From Megalobrama amblycephala (taxonomy: Eukaryota > Chordata > Actinopteri > Cypriniformes > Xenocyprididae), in NCBI RefSeq assembly GCF_018812025.1, contig NC_063054.1:28167356-28231355 (forward strand): a stretch of 64,000 bases of DNA, read 5' to 3'. This document shows, one piece after another, positions 1-11,505 of this stretch. Numbering within the stretch: the stretch's first letter is position 1; every line of letters starts with the position of its first letter. Both the position numbers and the translations under genes were made by a program. The notes under the pieces are model-generated. The model saw only the letters and a program-made list of their open reading frames with translations. It was not told the DNA's origin and searched no databases.

Positions 1-39
1 GATAAACATCAAATTTTCATTTTCGGGTGAACTATCCCT
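1..39. mobile_element. Right end of a TTAA MITE, cut by the window edge
   Basis: The first bases match the right end of the long palindromic MITE at 3831-4507 (GATAAACATCAAATTTTCAT, then GTGAACTATCCCT) and run into a TTAA. The rest of the copy lies outside the window. It is non-autonomous and has no coding potential here. Confidence 0.75.
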
Positions 40-507
40 TTAACATTAGAAGAAGACTGCACTAATGTACTGTAGCGCCCCTTGTGGCAAAACTTAGAAT
101 ACAAAGTGTGTGCATTTTGTTATGAACTTGTTTAGGTTGCAGCGTTTGCATTAACGTACTTGCGAAGAGTATGTTTCAAGTCTGGATTCGATGTACTGTT
201 TTCTTCAAAGCTTTCCTGTGAAGTGACTCCACAGTTCAACTGCGAACCACTAGCCATGAATGTGTTTTTGAGGATGAGCACCTGTGCCGTTAGTTTACCC
301 AACTGTTATTTTGTTTACTTTATAGTGCCTTTTTCTCAAAAAAGAACCACCCAAACTTTTATGCTTTGTAGACATGGCAGAGCCCAATCAGGGAGGCAAA
401 TGCAATAGTATATAATGTAAACTTTCAACTATTGTCCTTTAAATCAAGCTAGTAGTTTAGCACATACACATTTGGGCTATTTTTGATATATATTTTGAGT
501 AAGTTAA

Positions 508-687
508 AGGGATAGTTCACCCAAAAATGAAAATCTTGTCATCATTTACTTACTTTCATGTCATTCCAAACCTATATGACTTTCTTTCTTCTGCAGAACT
601 CAAAAGATGTTTTGAAGGATGTTTCAACTGTTTTTGTCCATACAATGAAAGTTAGTGGGGTCTAATGTTTTTTGGTGAATTATCCTT
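508..687. mobile_element. TTAA-flanked MITE, short degraded copy
   Basis: The left end reads TTAA then AGGGATAGTTCACCC; the right end is a degenerate TGGTGAATTATCCTTTTAA. The interior carries the family's usual CATCATTTACTTACTTTCATG stretch and a remnant of its central palindrome. It is a short non-autonomous DNA transposon. Confidence 0.7.
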
Positions 688-844
688 TTAAGAATGATTA
701 ATATTTTCTTGATGGTGGCATGTGAAAGAGTGAATCAAGCATGCCATGTTTACAAAGCCATCCTCTGTTAAAAACTGCTAAAAGTCAGATTCCACTTGAC
801 TGGGTTTATTTGCACCTTTACAGTATTTGGACTCATTGCATGCG

Positions 845-1295
845 TACACTACTGTTCAAAAGTTTGGGGTCAGTAAGATTTTTTTTTTTCTTTAAAGAAA
901 TTAACACTTTTATTCAGCAAGGATTCATTAAAACGATCAAAATTGACAGTTAAATCTTTTGTTTAAAAAAATAAATGCTGTTCTGATGAACTTTCTTTAC
1001 ATCAAAAAAATACTGAAAAGAAGCATCATGGTTTCCACAAAAATATTAAGCAACGTTTTCTAAATGTATAAGAAAAAGTGTTTCTTGAGCACCAAATCAG
1101 CGTATTTGAATGACTTCTGAAGGGTCATGTGAGTAATTATTGCTAAAAAATAAATGAAAGTTTAAAATATATTAAAAGACAAAACAAGCTATTTTAAATT
1201 GCAATAACATTTTGCAATATTACTGTTTTTACTGTATTTTTGATCAAATAAATGCAGCCTTACCGACCCCATACATTTTGAAGGGTAGTGTAGTA
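845..1295. mobile_element. CACTAC-type MITE copy
   Basis: Inverted ends match: CACTACTGTTCAAAAGTTTGG on the left, and the complement as CATTTTGAAGGGTAGTGTAG on the right. The interior contains the family signature blocks for 'ATTCAGCAAGGATTCATTAAA', 'CTTGAGCACCAAATCAGCGT' and 'TTTTTGATCAAATAAATGCA'. The same family recurs at least six more times in the window, mostly in fzd3 introns. Confidence 0.75.
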
Positions 1296-1446
1296 GTTAA
1301 AGGCTTCATATTTCCATTGTCTTCATCTTTTTCTTGTGTTTTTTAAAGTTTAGACTTAGATAATTATAGTAGAGACTATATCAATATATTCTGATAGGTA
1401 GTGTCTCTGTTTTTACGACATTTTTTGTTTTGTTTTTGTTTTTCAG

Positions 1447-1578
1447 GACTCTGATTCGCCCCGGCACTCCACTGCCTCCAACAGCTCCACCTTCAGCAGC
1501 CCGCCAAGCCCCGCCTCCCCGCACAAAACAAAGTCCCTCTCACTGGAGAGCACAGACCGCACAGGGTGGGACACATGA
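1447..1578 (+). CDS. Last coding exon of an unidentified gene
   Basis: A pyrimidine-rich tract and TTTTTCAG acceptor precede an open frame of 43 codons ending in TGA (1576-1578). The encoded tail is rich in Ser, Pro and Thr (it begins DSDSPRHSTASNSS and ends STDRTGWDT), looks disordered, and carries many potential phosphorylation sites. Another frame is also open, but its product is mostly Pro/Ala/Arg-biased and less natural. The exon is followed by about 2 kb of AT-rich non-coding sequence and a poly(A) signal, as expected for a terminal exon. The gene is convergent with fzd3. I do not recognise the protein; upstream exons are outside the window. Confidence is for a real terminal exon, not an identity. 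Confidence 0.6.
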   Translation, partial: DSDSPRHSTASNSSTFSSPPSPASPHKTKSLSLESTDRTGWDT

Positions 1579-3560
1579 TGAGTGAACCAATCACAACAAA
1601 CTCTGAGCCTGCCTGTAACAGTGCTCCGCCCCCTTCCCATACAGTCGCACCCAGGCACTACAGGCCCCTCCCACCTAATTTGCATAAAGGATCACCACTG
1701 GGGAACATACAAAGGAAAAACCACACGTGCGCGCGGATGTTAACGACCCGCGAAGCTGATTGGAGGAAAAAGCGGAGGCTACGTTTTGGATTTAATTGTT
1801 ACTGGTGTTTGTACATAGACCGGGGTAGGGGTGAACTTTTATTTATTTATCATTTAGCCATTTCAAGGTGGAAAATACTGTCACGTCCCTCACTCTGCTC
1901 TTCAGCCGTGGACCATACGGGAATGATGATTCCATTATAGAATCCCACTAATTTACCTGGAAAAATTGCAATGATTTATATTTTTTATTTGCTTTTAAAA
2001 GTGATGTGTGCAGTGATTCGTTTGTTACTTCAGCTAAATGGACGAGAGACCGCAGATATCACGCGACCTCATCTGTTGCTTCCTGTCCTATATTTGTAGG
2101 AATTTATAGAGGCTTTCTGACATGATGACATCTTGGAATCTGTTATCGTCATTATCGCCAGTCTCCGTGTAATCCGAACCTTCCGTGAACCAACATGACC
2201 TGTGAAAACACGTCACAGTAATGTACATAGGTTAAAAGTATAGTATAATATATAATAAGGAAATATTGAAGAGATAAACTATGTGGAAAAAAAAAATCTC
2301 ACTGCTTTTATTTTTAAAAAAATATTTTAATATACTCGCGCCAAGACCATTTTTTAAAAACTTCAGTTGCGTCAGTTCTTTTAGACTTTTATTTTGTTTT
2401 ATGAGAGAATACTGCCTTGTGTATTTTTATTTCTTTTAAGATTTTTGTGAGACACAGGCCAAGCTGTTTTACTACAAGTGTGCTTTAACTAAAAAAAAAC
2501 TGCGTAATGTCCGCCAGCTTCAGTTCTGCTTTACTTGATGGCAATACATGCATTGACCAAAACTGTACAAATATCATATTTCTGCAATCTGGAAATAAAT
2601 TGTGGAACTTGTCCAACATGTAATTTGAGATTCGCAGACAGACAAAAGCCATTCGTTTTGTTCCTGGATGGTTTCGTGGTTACAGTATGGGAAATAGTCA
2701 ACACACTTTTGCTTCACCCACATAGTTTGGCACTTTCTACCCTGGAAAAACTAGTTTTCAGAAAATCTTTTCATGGATAACAGTAATTTTATCCGGTTAA
2801 GTGTTAAAACATTCACCACTGCTATTAAATGTAAGGTTAAACTTTACCATTAAACTGTATTACAAGAATCTGTTCCCACAAAACCGCTATGTATTTGTCA
2901 TTATGTTGTTGTCAAATTGCTTTTGTTGTAGCTCCAAGGACATTTATTCCATCCCAAAAAAAAGAAAGAAAAAAAAAAAAAAAGTTTAAAACTTCTCAGA
3001 AATCACACGTCTAATAAGCAACACAGGCTTCACTTTGTTCCTTATTCTGTTTGCAGTTGATTTAATTTAGTTGCACAAGAAAGCGAGTCTCCCGCCTCAC
3101 GTCTTGATTTCTGCACCAGATTCACCTCTGTTCATTCCACAGATGGGGAAACTCACTGAATTGGATTCATTTGTTAAAAGGTTTACAATAAATTGGCTCT
3201 CAGTTTTGCAGTATCATTCCAGTAGTAAGTAACAGCAAAGGAAAGCTGCATTTCAGTAACGTCTTGCACATACATGTATGAGTTCACGCTCACCTCAGTT
3301 GTTTATTTTTTTTCCTTAGGATGTGCTTTTTAATAATTTGTACAGTTTTGCATGTCATAAATGTCCATTCCATATGTTTCATGGTTGTATTGTTTCTCAC
3401 TCACTTGTGGGTATCACTTCAAGCAATGAGGAATTGTTTTGCACAGATGTATTTAAGGTGGAAGGTCAATCAAAGACTGGATAAACTGGCCACTATGCAT
3501 ATATGGAGACGTTACTATATTAACGCTGATGTTATTCAATAAACGGAGGGAAATGACACA
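1579..3560 (+). other. Probable 3' UTR with poly(A) signal
   Basis: Sequence from the TGA to an AATAAA at 3538-3543, followed about 30 bases later by a GT-rich stretch (TGTGTTGAGAGTGGTG) that resembles a downstream cleavage element. It is largely free of recognised repeats, unlike its surroundings, which fits a retained UTR. No coding exon is seen. Confidence 0.5.
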
Positions 3561-3830
3561 CATGGATAAGAATGTGTTGAGAGTGGTGTTTTATTTTGTA
3601 CATAAAGCACATAAAACATGTTTAAACTTTTTCACAGTTTTCGGCAAATGACACAAAAATGACGACTAATTATTATTAGTGCTAAAACTCAACAGAGAAG
3701 AGCTTGGTCGTAAAGCATATGCCAATTTCCAATCGAAAATTTTCTACAATATCTATTCTAAAATGACTGATGTATGTTAAATGATATTTTACATTTTACT
3801 TGTTTTTGAAATTCAGCTCTTCACACTTAA

Positions 3831-4507
3831 AGGGATAGTTCACCCAAAAATGAAAATTTGATGTTTATCTGCTTACCCCCAGCGCATCCAAGATGTAGGT
3901 GACTTTGTTTCTTTAGTAGAACACAAATGATGATTTTTAACTCCAACCGTTGCCGTCTGTCAGTCAAATAATGTGGGTCAATGGGAACTTCTTTTATAAG
4001 AGTAAATAAAACTTGCATAGACAAGTCCAAATTAAACCCTGCGGCTCGTGACGACACATTGATGTCCTAAGACACGAAACGATCGGTTTGTGTGAGAAAC
4101 CGAACAGTATTTATATAATTTCTACCACTAAAACACCACTATGTCCAACTGCGTTCAGCACTCGGTTAGTTAGGTCTGATCGCGCTCTGGCAACGGCAGT
4201 GATGTCTCGCGCATATACTTCAATGAGTGCTAGACATCACTGCCGCTGTCAGAGCGCGATGAGACCTCACTAAACCAGTGCTGAACGCAGTTGGACATAG
4301 TGGTGTATAAGAGGTAAAAAAAAAAAAAAGATATAAATACTGTTCTGTTTCTCACACAAACCGATCGTTTCGTGTCTTAGGACATCAATGTGTCGTCACG
4401 AGCCGCAGGGTTTAATTTGGACTTGTCTATGCAAGTCAACTACATCTTGGATGCACTGGGGGTAAGCAGATAAACATCAAATTTTCATTTTTGGGTGAAC
4501 TATCCCT
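3831..4507. mobile_element. Long palindromic TTAA MITE (677 bp)
   Basis: Bounded by TTAA on both sides (3827-3830 and 4508-4511). Almost the whole element is one inverted repeat: AGGGATAGTTCACCCAAAAA at the left is mirrored at the right, and inner blocks such as CACGAAACGATCGGTTTGTG and CCAACTGCGTTCAGCAC each recur inverted. The centre lies near 4225-4235. A second copy is at 62128-62703 and the end of a third at 1-39. Confidence 0.85.
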
Positions 4508-4744
4508 TTAAAGGGATGTTTCACACAAAAATGAAAATGTCATTGTTTCCTCAACCTCAGCTATGGGACACATTTACTTTGGCATTGGAAAATGTTATCG
4601 AATTCATACCTTTTAATTTTCCCCTAAATTCTGTTTTTTCCTCCCACAAATATAAGTTTTTTTTTTTATGGTGCTTTTTGTTATATTTGGGGTTTTACAA
4701 CCCTTGGTCACTGTTTACTATCACTGTATGGAAAAGAAGCTTAA

Positions 4745-5040
4745 AGGGATAGTTCACCCAAAAAAGAAAATGTATGAATTTCATTCTTCTGCGGAACACA
4801 AAAGAAGATATTTTGAGGAATGTTGGAAACCAAACAGTTGATGGACCCCATTGACTTCCATAGTATATATATTTTCTCCACACTATGGAAGTCAATGGGG
4901 TCCATCAACTGTTTGGTAACCCATATTCTTCAAAATATCTTCTTTTGTGTTCAGCAGAACAAAGAAATGTATACATTTATGGAACAACCTGAGGGTGAGT
5001 AAATGATGACAGAATTTTAATTTTTGGATGAACTATCCCT
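4745..5040. mobile_element. TTAA MITE with central palindrome
   Basis: Flanked by TTAA (4741-4744, 5041-5044) with AGGGATAGTTCACCC ends. The core holds an inverted repeat, AAACAGTTGATGGACCCCAT and its complement, around 4860-4880. Remnants of related copies flank it (4508-4740 and 5100-5160), so 3.8-5.2 kb is a cluster of this family. Confidence 0.8.
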
Positions 5041-5439
5041 TTAACTTTTCCTTTTGTCTTCCACAGGGAAAAAAAAAATATCATACAAGTTTGGAATGTC
5101 ACAAGAGGGTAAGTAAAATGATGACAGAATTTTCATTTTTGGGTGAACCGTCCTTTTTAAATTCAACCCAAATGTGCAGGATGTCAGTTTCCATCACTAG
5201 TTCTGTTCTACAAAAAGGTCAAAAGTGCAACAAACAATGGAAAGAAACATTCAAAACCACATCTGTAGTGGTACAAATCAGAAAGCTTAAATCATAGGAG
5301 TATAAAACAGCAAGTGCCTCAACACATCACAGAACGATGACGTATCAAAAGCCCTTACGTTTGACCCTGTTTATGTAGGAACCGTTTGACGAGAGGTTCC
5401 ACGCAGATTTTACTTGAGGAAAGCTAACAGAACATACAT

Positions 5440-5865
5440 ACACTACTGTTCAGTTTGGGATCTGTAAGATTTTCTAATGTTTTTGAAAGAAGTCTCTAAT
5501 ACTCACCAAGGCTGCTTTTATTTGATTAAAAATACAGTAAACAGTAATATTGTAAGATATTATTACACTTCAAAGTAATTATCTATTTTAATATTCAGAT
5601 GGCAAAGCCGAATTTTTCAAAAGCACTTCAGAAATCATTCTAATATGTTGATTTGGTCCTTAAGAAATTTGATTTTTTTCCTTTTCAGGATTCTTTGATG
5701 TATAGAAAGTTCAAAAGAACAGCATTTATTTGAAATAGAAGTCTTCTCTAACATTATAAATGTCTTTACTGTCTCTTGATCAATTTAATGCATCTGAGCT
5801 GAATAAAAGTTTTAATTTCTTCCTGAAAATCATACTGACCGCAAACTTTTTAACAGAAGTGTATG
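5440..5865. mobile_element. CACTAC-type MITE copy
   Basis: Begins CACTACTGTTCAGTTTGGGA and ends near CCGCAAACTTTTTAACAGAAGTGTA, with family-specific internal blocks in the opposite orientation to the copy at 845-1295. It lies about 250 bases past the fzd3 stop codon, so it may be part of the fzd3 3' UTR. Confidence 0.7.
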
Positions 5866-5914
5866 TCATTTTTGCACAGTTTTGCACATTTTCAAGTGTT
5901 TGGCATCCTCCATT

Positions 5915-6000
5915 TCGTTCACGTAGCTCAACTAGTAGCACAAGGCTCAAACAACGGCAAGGTTGTGGGTTCAATTCCCAGAGAACGCACATAGTGCACT
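5915..6000 (+). repeat. tRNA-derived SINE fragment
   Basis: A polymerase-III-like A box (TAGCTCAACTAGTAG) is followed by an exact B box, GGTTCAATTCC, at 5968-5978, in the context AAGGTTGTGGGTTCAATTCC seen in fish tRNA-derived SINE heads. No full cloverleaf is formed, so this is not a tRNA gene. It sits antisense in the probable fzd3 3' UTR. Confidence 0.6.
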
Positions 6001-6109
6001 GTGAAGTTTGAATGCTCTCGTATTTGCGCGCTCCATTGTGAGGAGTTTTCACCAGAAGAGTCCATGTTCTCTTTGCTCATTTGGTCTCTATTTGTTGGCG
6101 CGTTAAAGT

Positions 6110-6347
6110 TCACGCCTTGGTCGCGTCCTCCTCTACGACGCGGTGAATGCCGTTGCCAGGGCTGCTCTGAATGGCCTGCGCTGTGATGCTGAGGTCCCGC
6201 ACGCTGCTGTGCCGCGATTGGCTCTCCAGACGCTGCAGGCTGCCGTGCCGCGAATGGCTGTCGAGGCGGTTGACGCCGCAGTGCTGGAGCGGATCATTAA
6301 GGCGCAGGGTGCTCCCGTGAGGGAGACGTTCCTCGACACCACGATAA
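6110..6347 (-). CDS. fzd3: fzd3 coding exon 6 (C-terminal tail, stop)
   Basis: The acceptor TTGCAG precedes TTATCGTGGTG. Joined to exon 5 it reads [16 protein letters not shown] and continues through two similar blocks, [14 protein letters not shown] and [14 protein letters not shown], to TKA and TGA (6112-6110). A short stretch present in the human tail just before YRG is absent here. The frame was chosen by homology; it overlaps several longer but meaningless frames. Confidence 0.93.
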
Positions 6348-8421
6348 CTGCAAGCTGTGTATCTGATGGGAAACAGAATGAGATTCAGTGATGTTTAGAT
6401 CTTTGATCTGGAAGGCAGCTGTGCACAATGGGGGCACTATTATCCTGGGACATTTGCTGAATTTTGGTTTAGCAGAAGTAGGAAATTTGTGAAAATTCAT
6501 TCCATCTATTTGTATAGATCATATTTTGAATGATTCAGCGACAGTTTTTTAATGTTGAAAAAAACTGTAATGAAAAAAAAAAGAAAAAAAACTGAAAATA
6601 ACTGTAATGGCAAATTGAATTTTCAGCAGTCATTACTCTAGTCTTCAGTGTCACATGATCCTTCAGAAATAATTCTAATATAATTCTAATTATTATCAAT
6701 GTTGAAAACCGTTGCATTACTTAATATTTTTGTGGAAACCATGATTCACTACCATTCAAAAGTGTGGGGTAAGATTTTTTAAAATAAGAAAAGAAAATAA
6801 TACTTTTATTCAGCAAAAACACATTAAATTGATCAAGCTGACAGTGAAGACATTTATAATATTACAAAATATTTCTATTGTTCATTGAACTTTCTATTCA
6901 TCAAAGAATCCTGTAAAAAAAAAAAAAATCAGTTTCCAAAAAAATATTAAGCAGCATAAACACATTGATAATAATAAGAACCGTTATTAATAATTTAGCA
7001 CTAATAGCTGAAAAGCAAATCAGCATATCAGAATGATTTCTGAAGGATCATGTGACACCGAAGACTGGAGTAATGATGCTGAAAATTCAGCTTGCCATCA
7101 CAGGGATAAATTATACTTTAAAATATATTAAAATAGAAGATAGTTATTTTAAAATTGTAATAATTTTTAATTTTTTTACTGTATTTTTGATCAAATAAAT
7201 GCAGCCTTGGTGAGCATAAGAGACTTCTTTAAAAAAAAAAAAAAAAAAAAAAACAATTATTCCAAACTTTTCACCAGTAGTGTATATGTTTCATTACAAA
7301 AAATTTATCTTGTACTGTTTAATCAAAATGTCGTAACTCTATCTTCCATTTCTACTCGTGAGGTTAAATTTGAATTTGGACGCCTCACCTTCCATCTCGG
7401 GAGCGGTGCAGGCTGCCGTGGAAGCTGCTCGATTTGCTGCGCACGCTGCTGGCGCGGCTGGTGCTGGCGCTGGGGGGCTCGTCCAACATGGCGAGGTGCG
7501 TGGAGGAGGCGTGAGTGGAGGTGCCCTGCGTTGAAGTGCCTCTAGACTTCCTCACCACTGGGGTGTTGGGGTCCCTGAGGAGGAGCTGGGTGAAGTCGGG
7601 CTCCTGCAGCACCTGCCTGCTCTCGTGCACTGCACTGCTGAGGTGGGAAAAGGATGGCAAAGAGGGGAGGGAGTCACAGAGGAGTGAAGGAAGAGAGAGG
7701 GGGAAGGCGGAGGGCATAAAGGAATGGAAATAAATGAGGGAGGAGGGAGTGGGACAAGGGGAGGGAGAGGAGGTTAATGCCCTAATATAAGGGACAGGGG
7801 TGTGTAGAGAGGAAGCCTTAACACTAACCCCTATGAGACAGAGTATACACTTAATGAACTATTTCCTGTAGCTACTTCCTGTCCTTCATTATATATCGGT
7901 ATTGCATACACAACTGACTGAATTACTTCCTGTGCCTATTAACTTTACATTTAAGCATATGACACATGCACAATGTATCTGTAACATTTCTGTTAATGGA
8001 CGATACTAGAGATGTTTGATATTTAATTGTGCTAATTTTCTCTATTATTTCATTTAGATTACCTTTAGCAAATCTTAAAAGAGATATTAATTTTTCATAC
8101 TGTACAATATAATGTTGTGATTGCTACATTTATTGTAGCATTTAAAACTAATTTTAATTTGTCAAAATTATTATAAATTAAAGTATTTTTAATTTATTTG
8201 GCAAAATAGTGTAAAATCTTCCATAACTACTATATAATATACTATAATATACTATAATATAATATACACTGCCGTTCAAAAGTCTTATACCAAGGCTGCA
8301 GTTATTTGATCAACAATACAGTCAAAATATTAATATGGTGACATTAAAAAATAAATAATTAAATACATAAAATAAAATAAATAAATGAATGAATGAATGA
8401 ATGAATGAATGAATAAATGAA

Positions 8422-8480
<59 letters not shown>

Positions 8481-8516
8481 ATATATATATAACATTTTAT
8501 TAAAATTAAAATTAAA

Positions 8517-8588
<72 letters not shown>

Positions 8589-9095
8589 TGTAATTTATTC
8601 ATGTGATCAAAGCTGAATTTGATATGTTTTGTTCAGGATCCTCTGATGAACAGAAAGTTCAGCATTTATCTGAATTTTCACTGTCACTTTTGATCAATTT
8701 AATGCATACTTTGGAATAAAAGTATTAATTTCTTCAAAAAAAAATAAAAAATAAAATAAAATAAAATCTTTCTGACCAAACATTTGAACGGTAGTGTATT
8801 TAGACTAAATAAATAAATACATTTAACTCTGCATTTAGCTCTACTTAAAACAATTTTTTAGGCCATTACCAGTTTGTGTTCCTTGGAAATTAAACCCACA
8901 CAAAATATGTGCATTACACTGCCGGCTTAAGCAATAATGTTAGAAATGTACACGAGACTCACTCTTTTTTTAACTTTACATTTAAGCATATGACACATGC
9001 ACAATATATCTGTAACATTTCTGTTAATGGACGATACTAGAGATGTTTGATATTTAATCGTGCTAATATATATATATATTTATATTTAATTGTGC

Positions 9096-9151
<56 letters not shown>

Positions 9152-11444
9152 AAAAAAAAAGTAATTTATTCATGTGATCAAAGCTGAATTTGATATGTTT
9201 TGAGCATATGACAATAATGTTAGAAATGTACACGAGACTCACTCTTTTTTGCGTTGCCCGTTGAAGAAACTGGCCCACTCGAAGCAGGTCTTTTTACTGC
9301 CGACCCAAAACACTGACGGGATGCCCACCACCAGCATCATCAGGTACTTGATGAGGAACAAGGCGATATCTGGCCTGCTTGTCTTTTCCACCTGTGAAGA
9401 CAGCAGCAGTAGATTCATTTTCACACATTTCCTTAGTATGCAACATAAGAACAGGTGAAACTTGAATTGCAATCAGAACATGTAGGAACATTCTTCCCTT
9501 GCGGATCTCGCTTGCTCATAACCTCATGCAGTGTGCGCGAGTGTATTTCTGGATGTCAGTTTAGCCCTGGGTTGTGCATGTGCGATTGTGTGGATGGGAA
9601 GTGCTTTATCTCAGCTCACTGCACAATTGCCAAAGGCATAAACATAGCTGCAGCCAACACAAATGTCTGTCCTCATCTTTGTCGAATACACACTCTCTCT
9701 CTCTCTCTTTGTGCTTTGGATGGAGCATTTCTTCTGCTCTGATGCTTAGTTTACATCCATATACATTTCTGTAACATATTTAGTTCATATTTCATTTAAT
9801 GTCGTAAGAAAACACCTAATGATAGTCAATATAAGCCATACTTAAAAATGAATTTCACTGCATAATGAATATCAAATCAAGAGGCACCTGAAAAATGATT
9901 CTAAATTTAGACATTTCACTATTTTGACTAAATGTAACATGTAAAGAAAATTTTAATGTTTTTTGCTTATATAGCGGCTTGTGTCTTCTTTCTTTAAAAT
10001 ATGCCACCTGGTTTGGTATTTTGTTATATAATGCAATATAAATGTATAAATTTTGAGTGTGTCCAAGTACTTTGTGTGGCCACTGTATGATGACATCACT
10101 TACTGCAGTGAAACTAGAGATCTGCTATTTATAGCAATACACTTCATAGCATTTCATGAAGTACTGTTACAGAGATAACAAGACACATGACTGTCCTTTT
10201 CTCTTCGCCGCAACAGAACAGAAGTTGCAGCATTAAACAAGGCATCATTAAAACCAATCCCACGTTGCCTCAGGCATGCAAACACACACACAAACATCAT
10301 TACTGAGATTTTCACTGAGGTTAAACAGAAACTTATGATAGTCTTTTGGTTTTTAGTTATGCTTCAGTTAGTTTGCATCATGTTAGACATGAGATATATT
10401 CAGTGCAGCTGTGACTGTATGATCAGCTGACATATGCAGCTGTAAATGTCTGATGAACCTGAAATGAATTTCATGGGCATTTTTCAACATTATGAGAGCA
10501 TTTTTTTTTAAATCATAAGAACAGACTGCGTCATTCTTTTATGTCAAATACTTCTTTAAAGGTGCAATGTGTAAATTTTAGAAGGATCTATTGATCTATT
10601 GATGTTTTCAGTGGTGCATAAAGACCTTACATATGTTTTTATTACTTTAGAATGAGCCGTTTCTATCTCATACACCGCGGGTCCCCTTACATGTTAAGTT
10701 GCCATTTTGCGCCGGCATGTTTCTACAGTAGATCTAAATGGACAAACTGCTCTACAGAGTATGTTTGCTTGACTGGCTACTCTTTGCTGTCTCAGACGAC
10801 AACATTTTTGTCCTGTGTTGGCCACCATAGCTTCTCTATTGGTGTGAAGTTTGTATTTACGAGGTGGGAAGTCGTGTTTACGACGGTATGTGCGTTCAAG
10901 TCACTTTGGTCTGAGTATGATGGCAGTGTGCCTTCTCTAAATTAATTACACAAAATAACAACACTTTTACTTCTAAAAAATGTAGAGCAAAGAATGTGCA
11001 TTGGTTGTATGTTGCTTTTTTATGTTTTTAATTCATTAATGAAGCCATTGCAAACTTTATTGTTACATATTATATTGTTATGATGCCATCGTGTTTTTTG
11101 ATGGGAATTAGCTACTTCGTTGTAAATATAAAAGCCCAACAATGTCACTGCTAAATACCTAAGTATTGTGGTATTTCGCCATGTTTCTCATGGACACGCC
11201 CCCAACTCGTTCAGATCGGGGCTTAAAGAAAATCCCGAGCTCCCCACTCGTATTTACGACATTGTGGTGCCGTTCATGTGCGTTCAGCTCATAAATACGA
11301 TCTTTCTGACTTAATTTGAATGCACCATATATTGCAAGAGAAGATGCCTCTAAAATTCAGATGGCACTAAAATTTACACACTGCACCTTTAAATTTAAAT
11401 CCAAATAAATCTCCATTGGAATAATTTAAGCTTAGGATAATTGT

Positions 11445-11505
<61 letters not shown>

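Larger units (their letters stand above)
44..1446. other. Presumed intron of the first gene, with two MITEs
   Basis: This stretch precedes the acceptor of the only exon seen for the first gene and so is probably its last intron. It holds a degraded TTAA MITE (508-687) and a CACTAC-type MITE (845-1295). I see no coding exon; the short reading frames here are not supported by splice sites or recognisable protein sequence. Confidence 0.5.
7941..9250. repeat. fzd3: Tandem intronic duplication reaching the exon-4 donor
   Basis: Three blocks occur twice in the same order. AACTTTACATTTAAGCATAT begins copies at 7941 and 8972 (about 98 bases each). GTAATTTATTCATGTGATCA begins copies at 8590 and 9161. 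AATAATGTTAGAAATGTACA begins copies at 8933 and 9213, ending at CACTCTTTTTT. The second set is much shorter between blocks, so the later unit carries an internal deletion. The last block includes the exon-4 splice donor. Confidence 0.85.

Noticed and set aside
1566..1940. A 124-codon plus-strand frame after the first gene's stop
   Set aside because: It starts at an internal ATG in another frame within the 3' UTR and shows no recognisable protein sequence.
5915..6000. tRNA gene
   Set aside because: A and B boxes are present, but the arms do not pair into a cloverleaf and there is no clear acceptor stem; a SINE head explains it.
8380..9159. CRISPR-like or minisatellite array
   Set aside because: The repeats are simple tetranucleotide and dinucleotide tracts and a large intronic duplication, with no spacer structure; the genome is eukaryotic.
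10652..10945. A 97-codon frame within a transposon
   Set aside because: It lies inside the TTAA element 10560-11388, has no transposase motifs and no supporting context.
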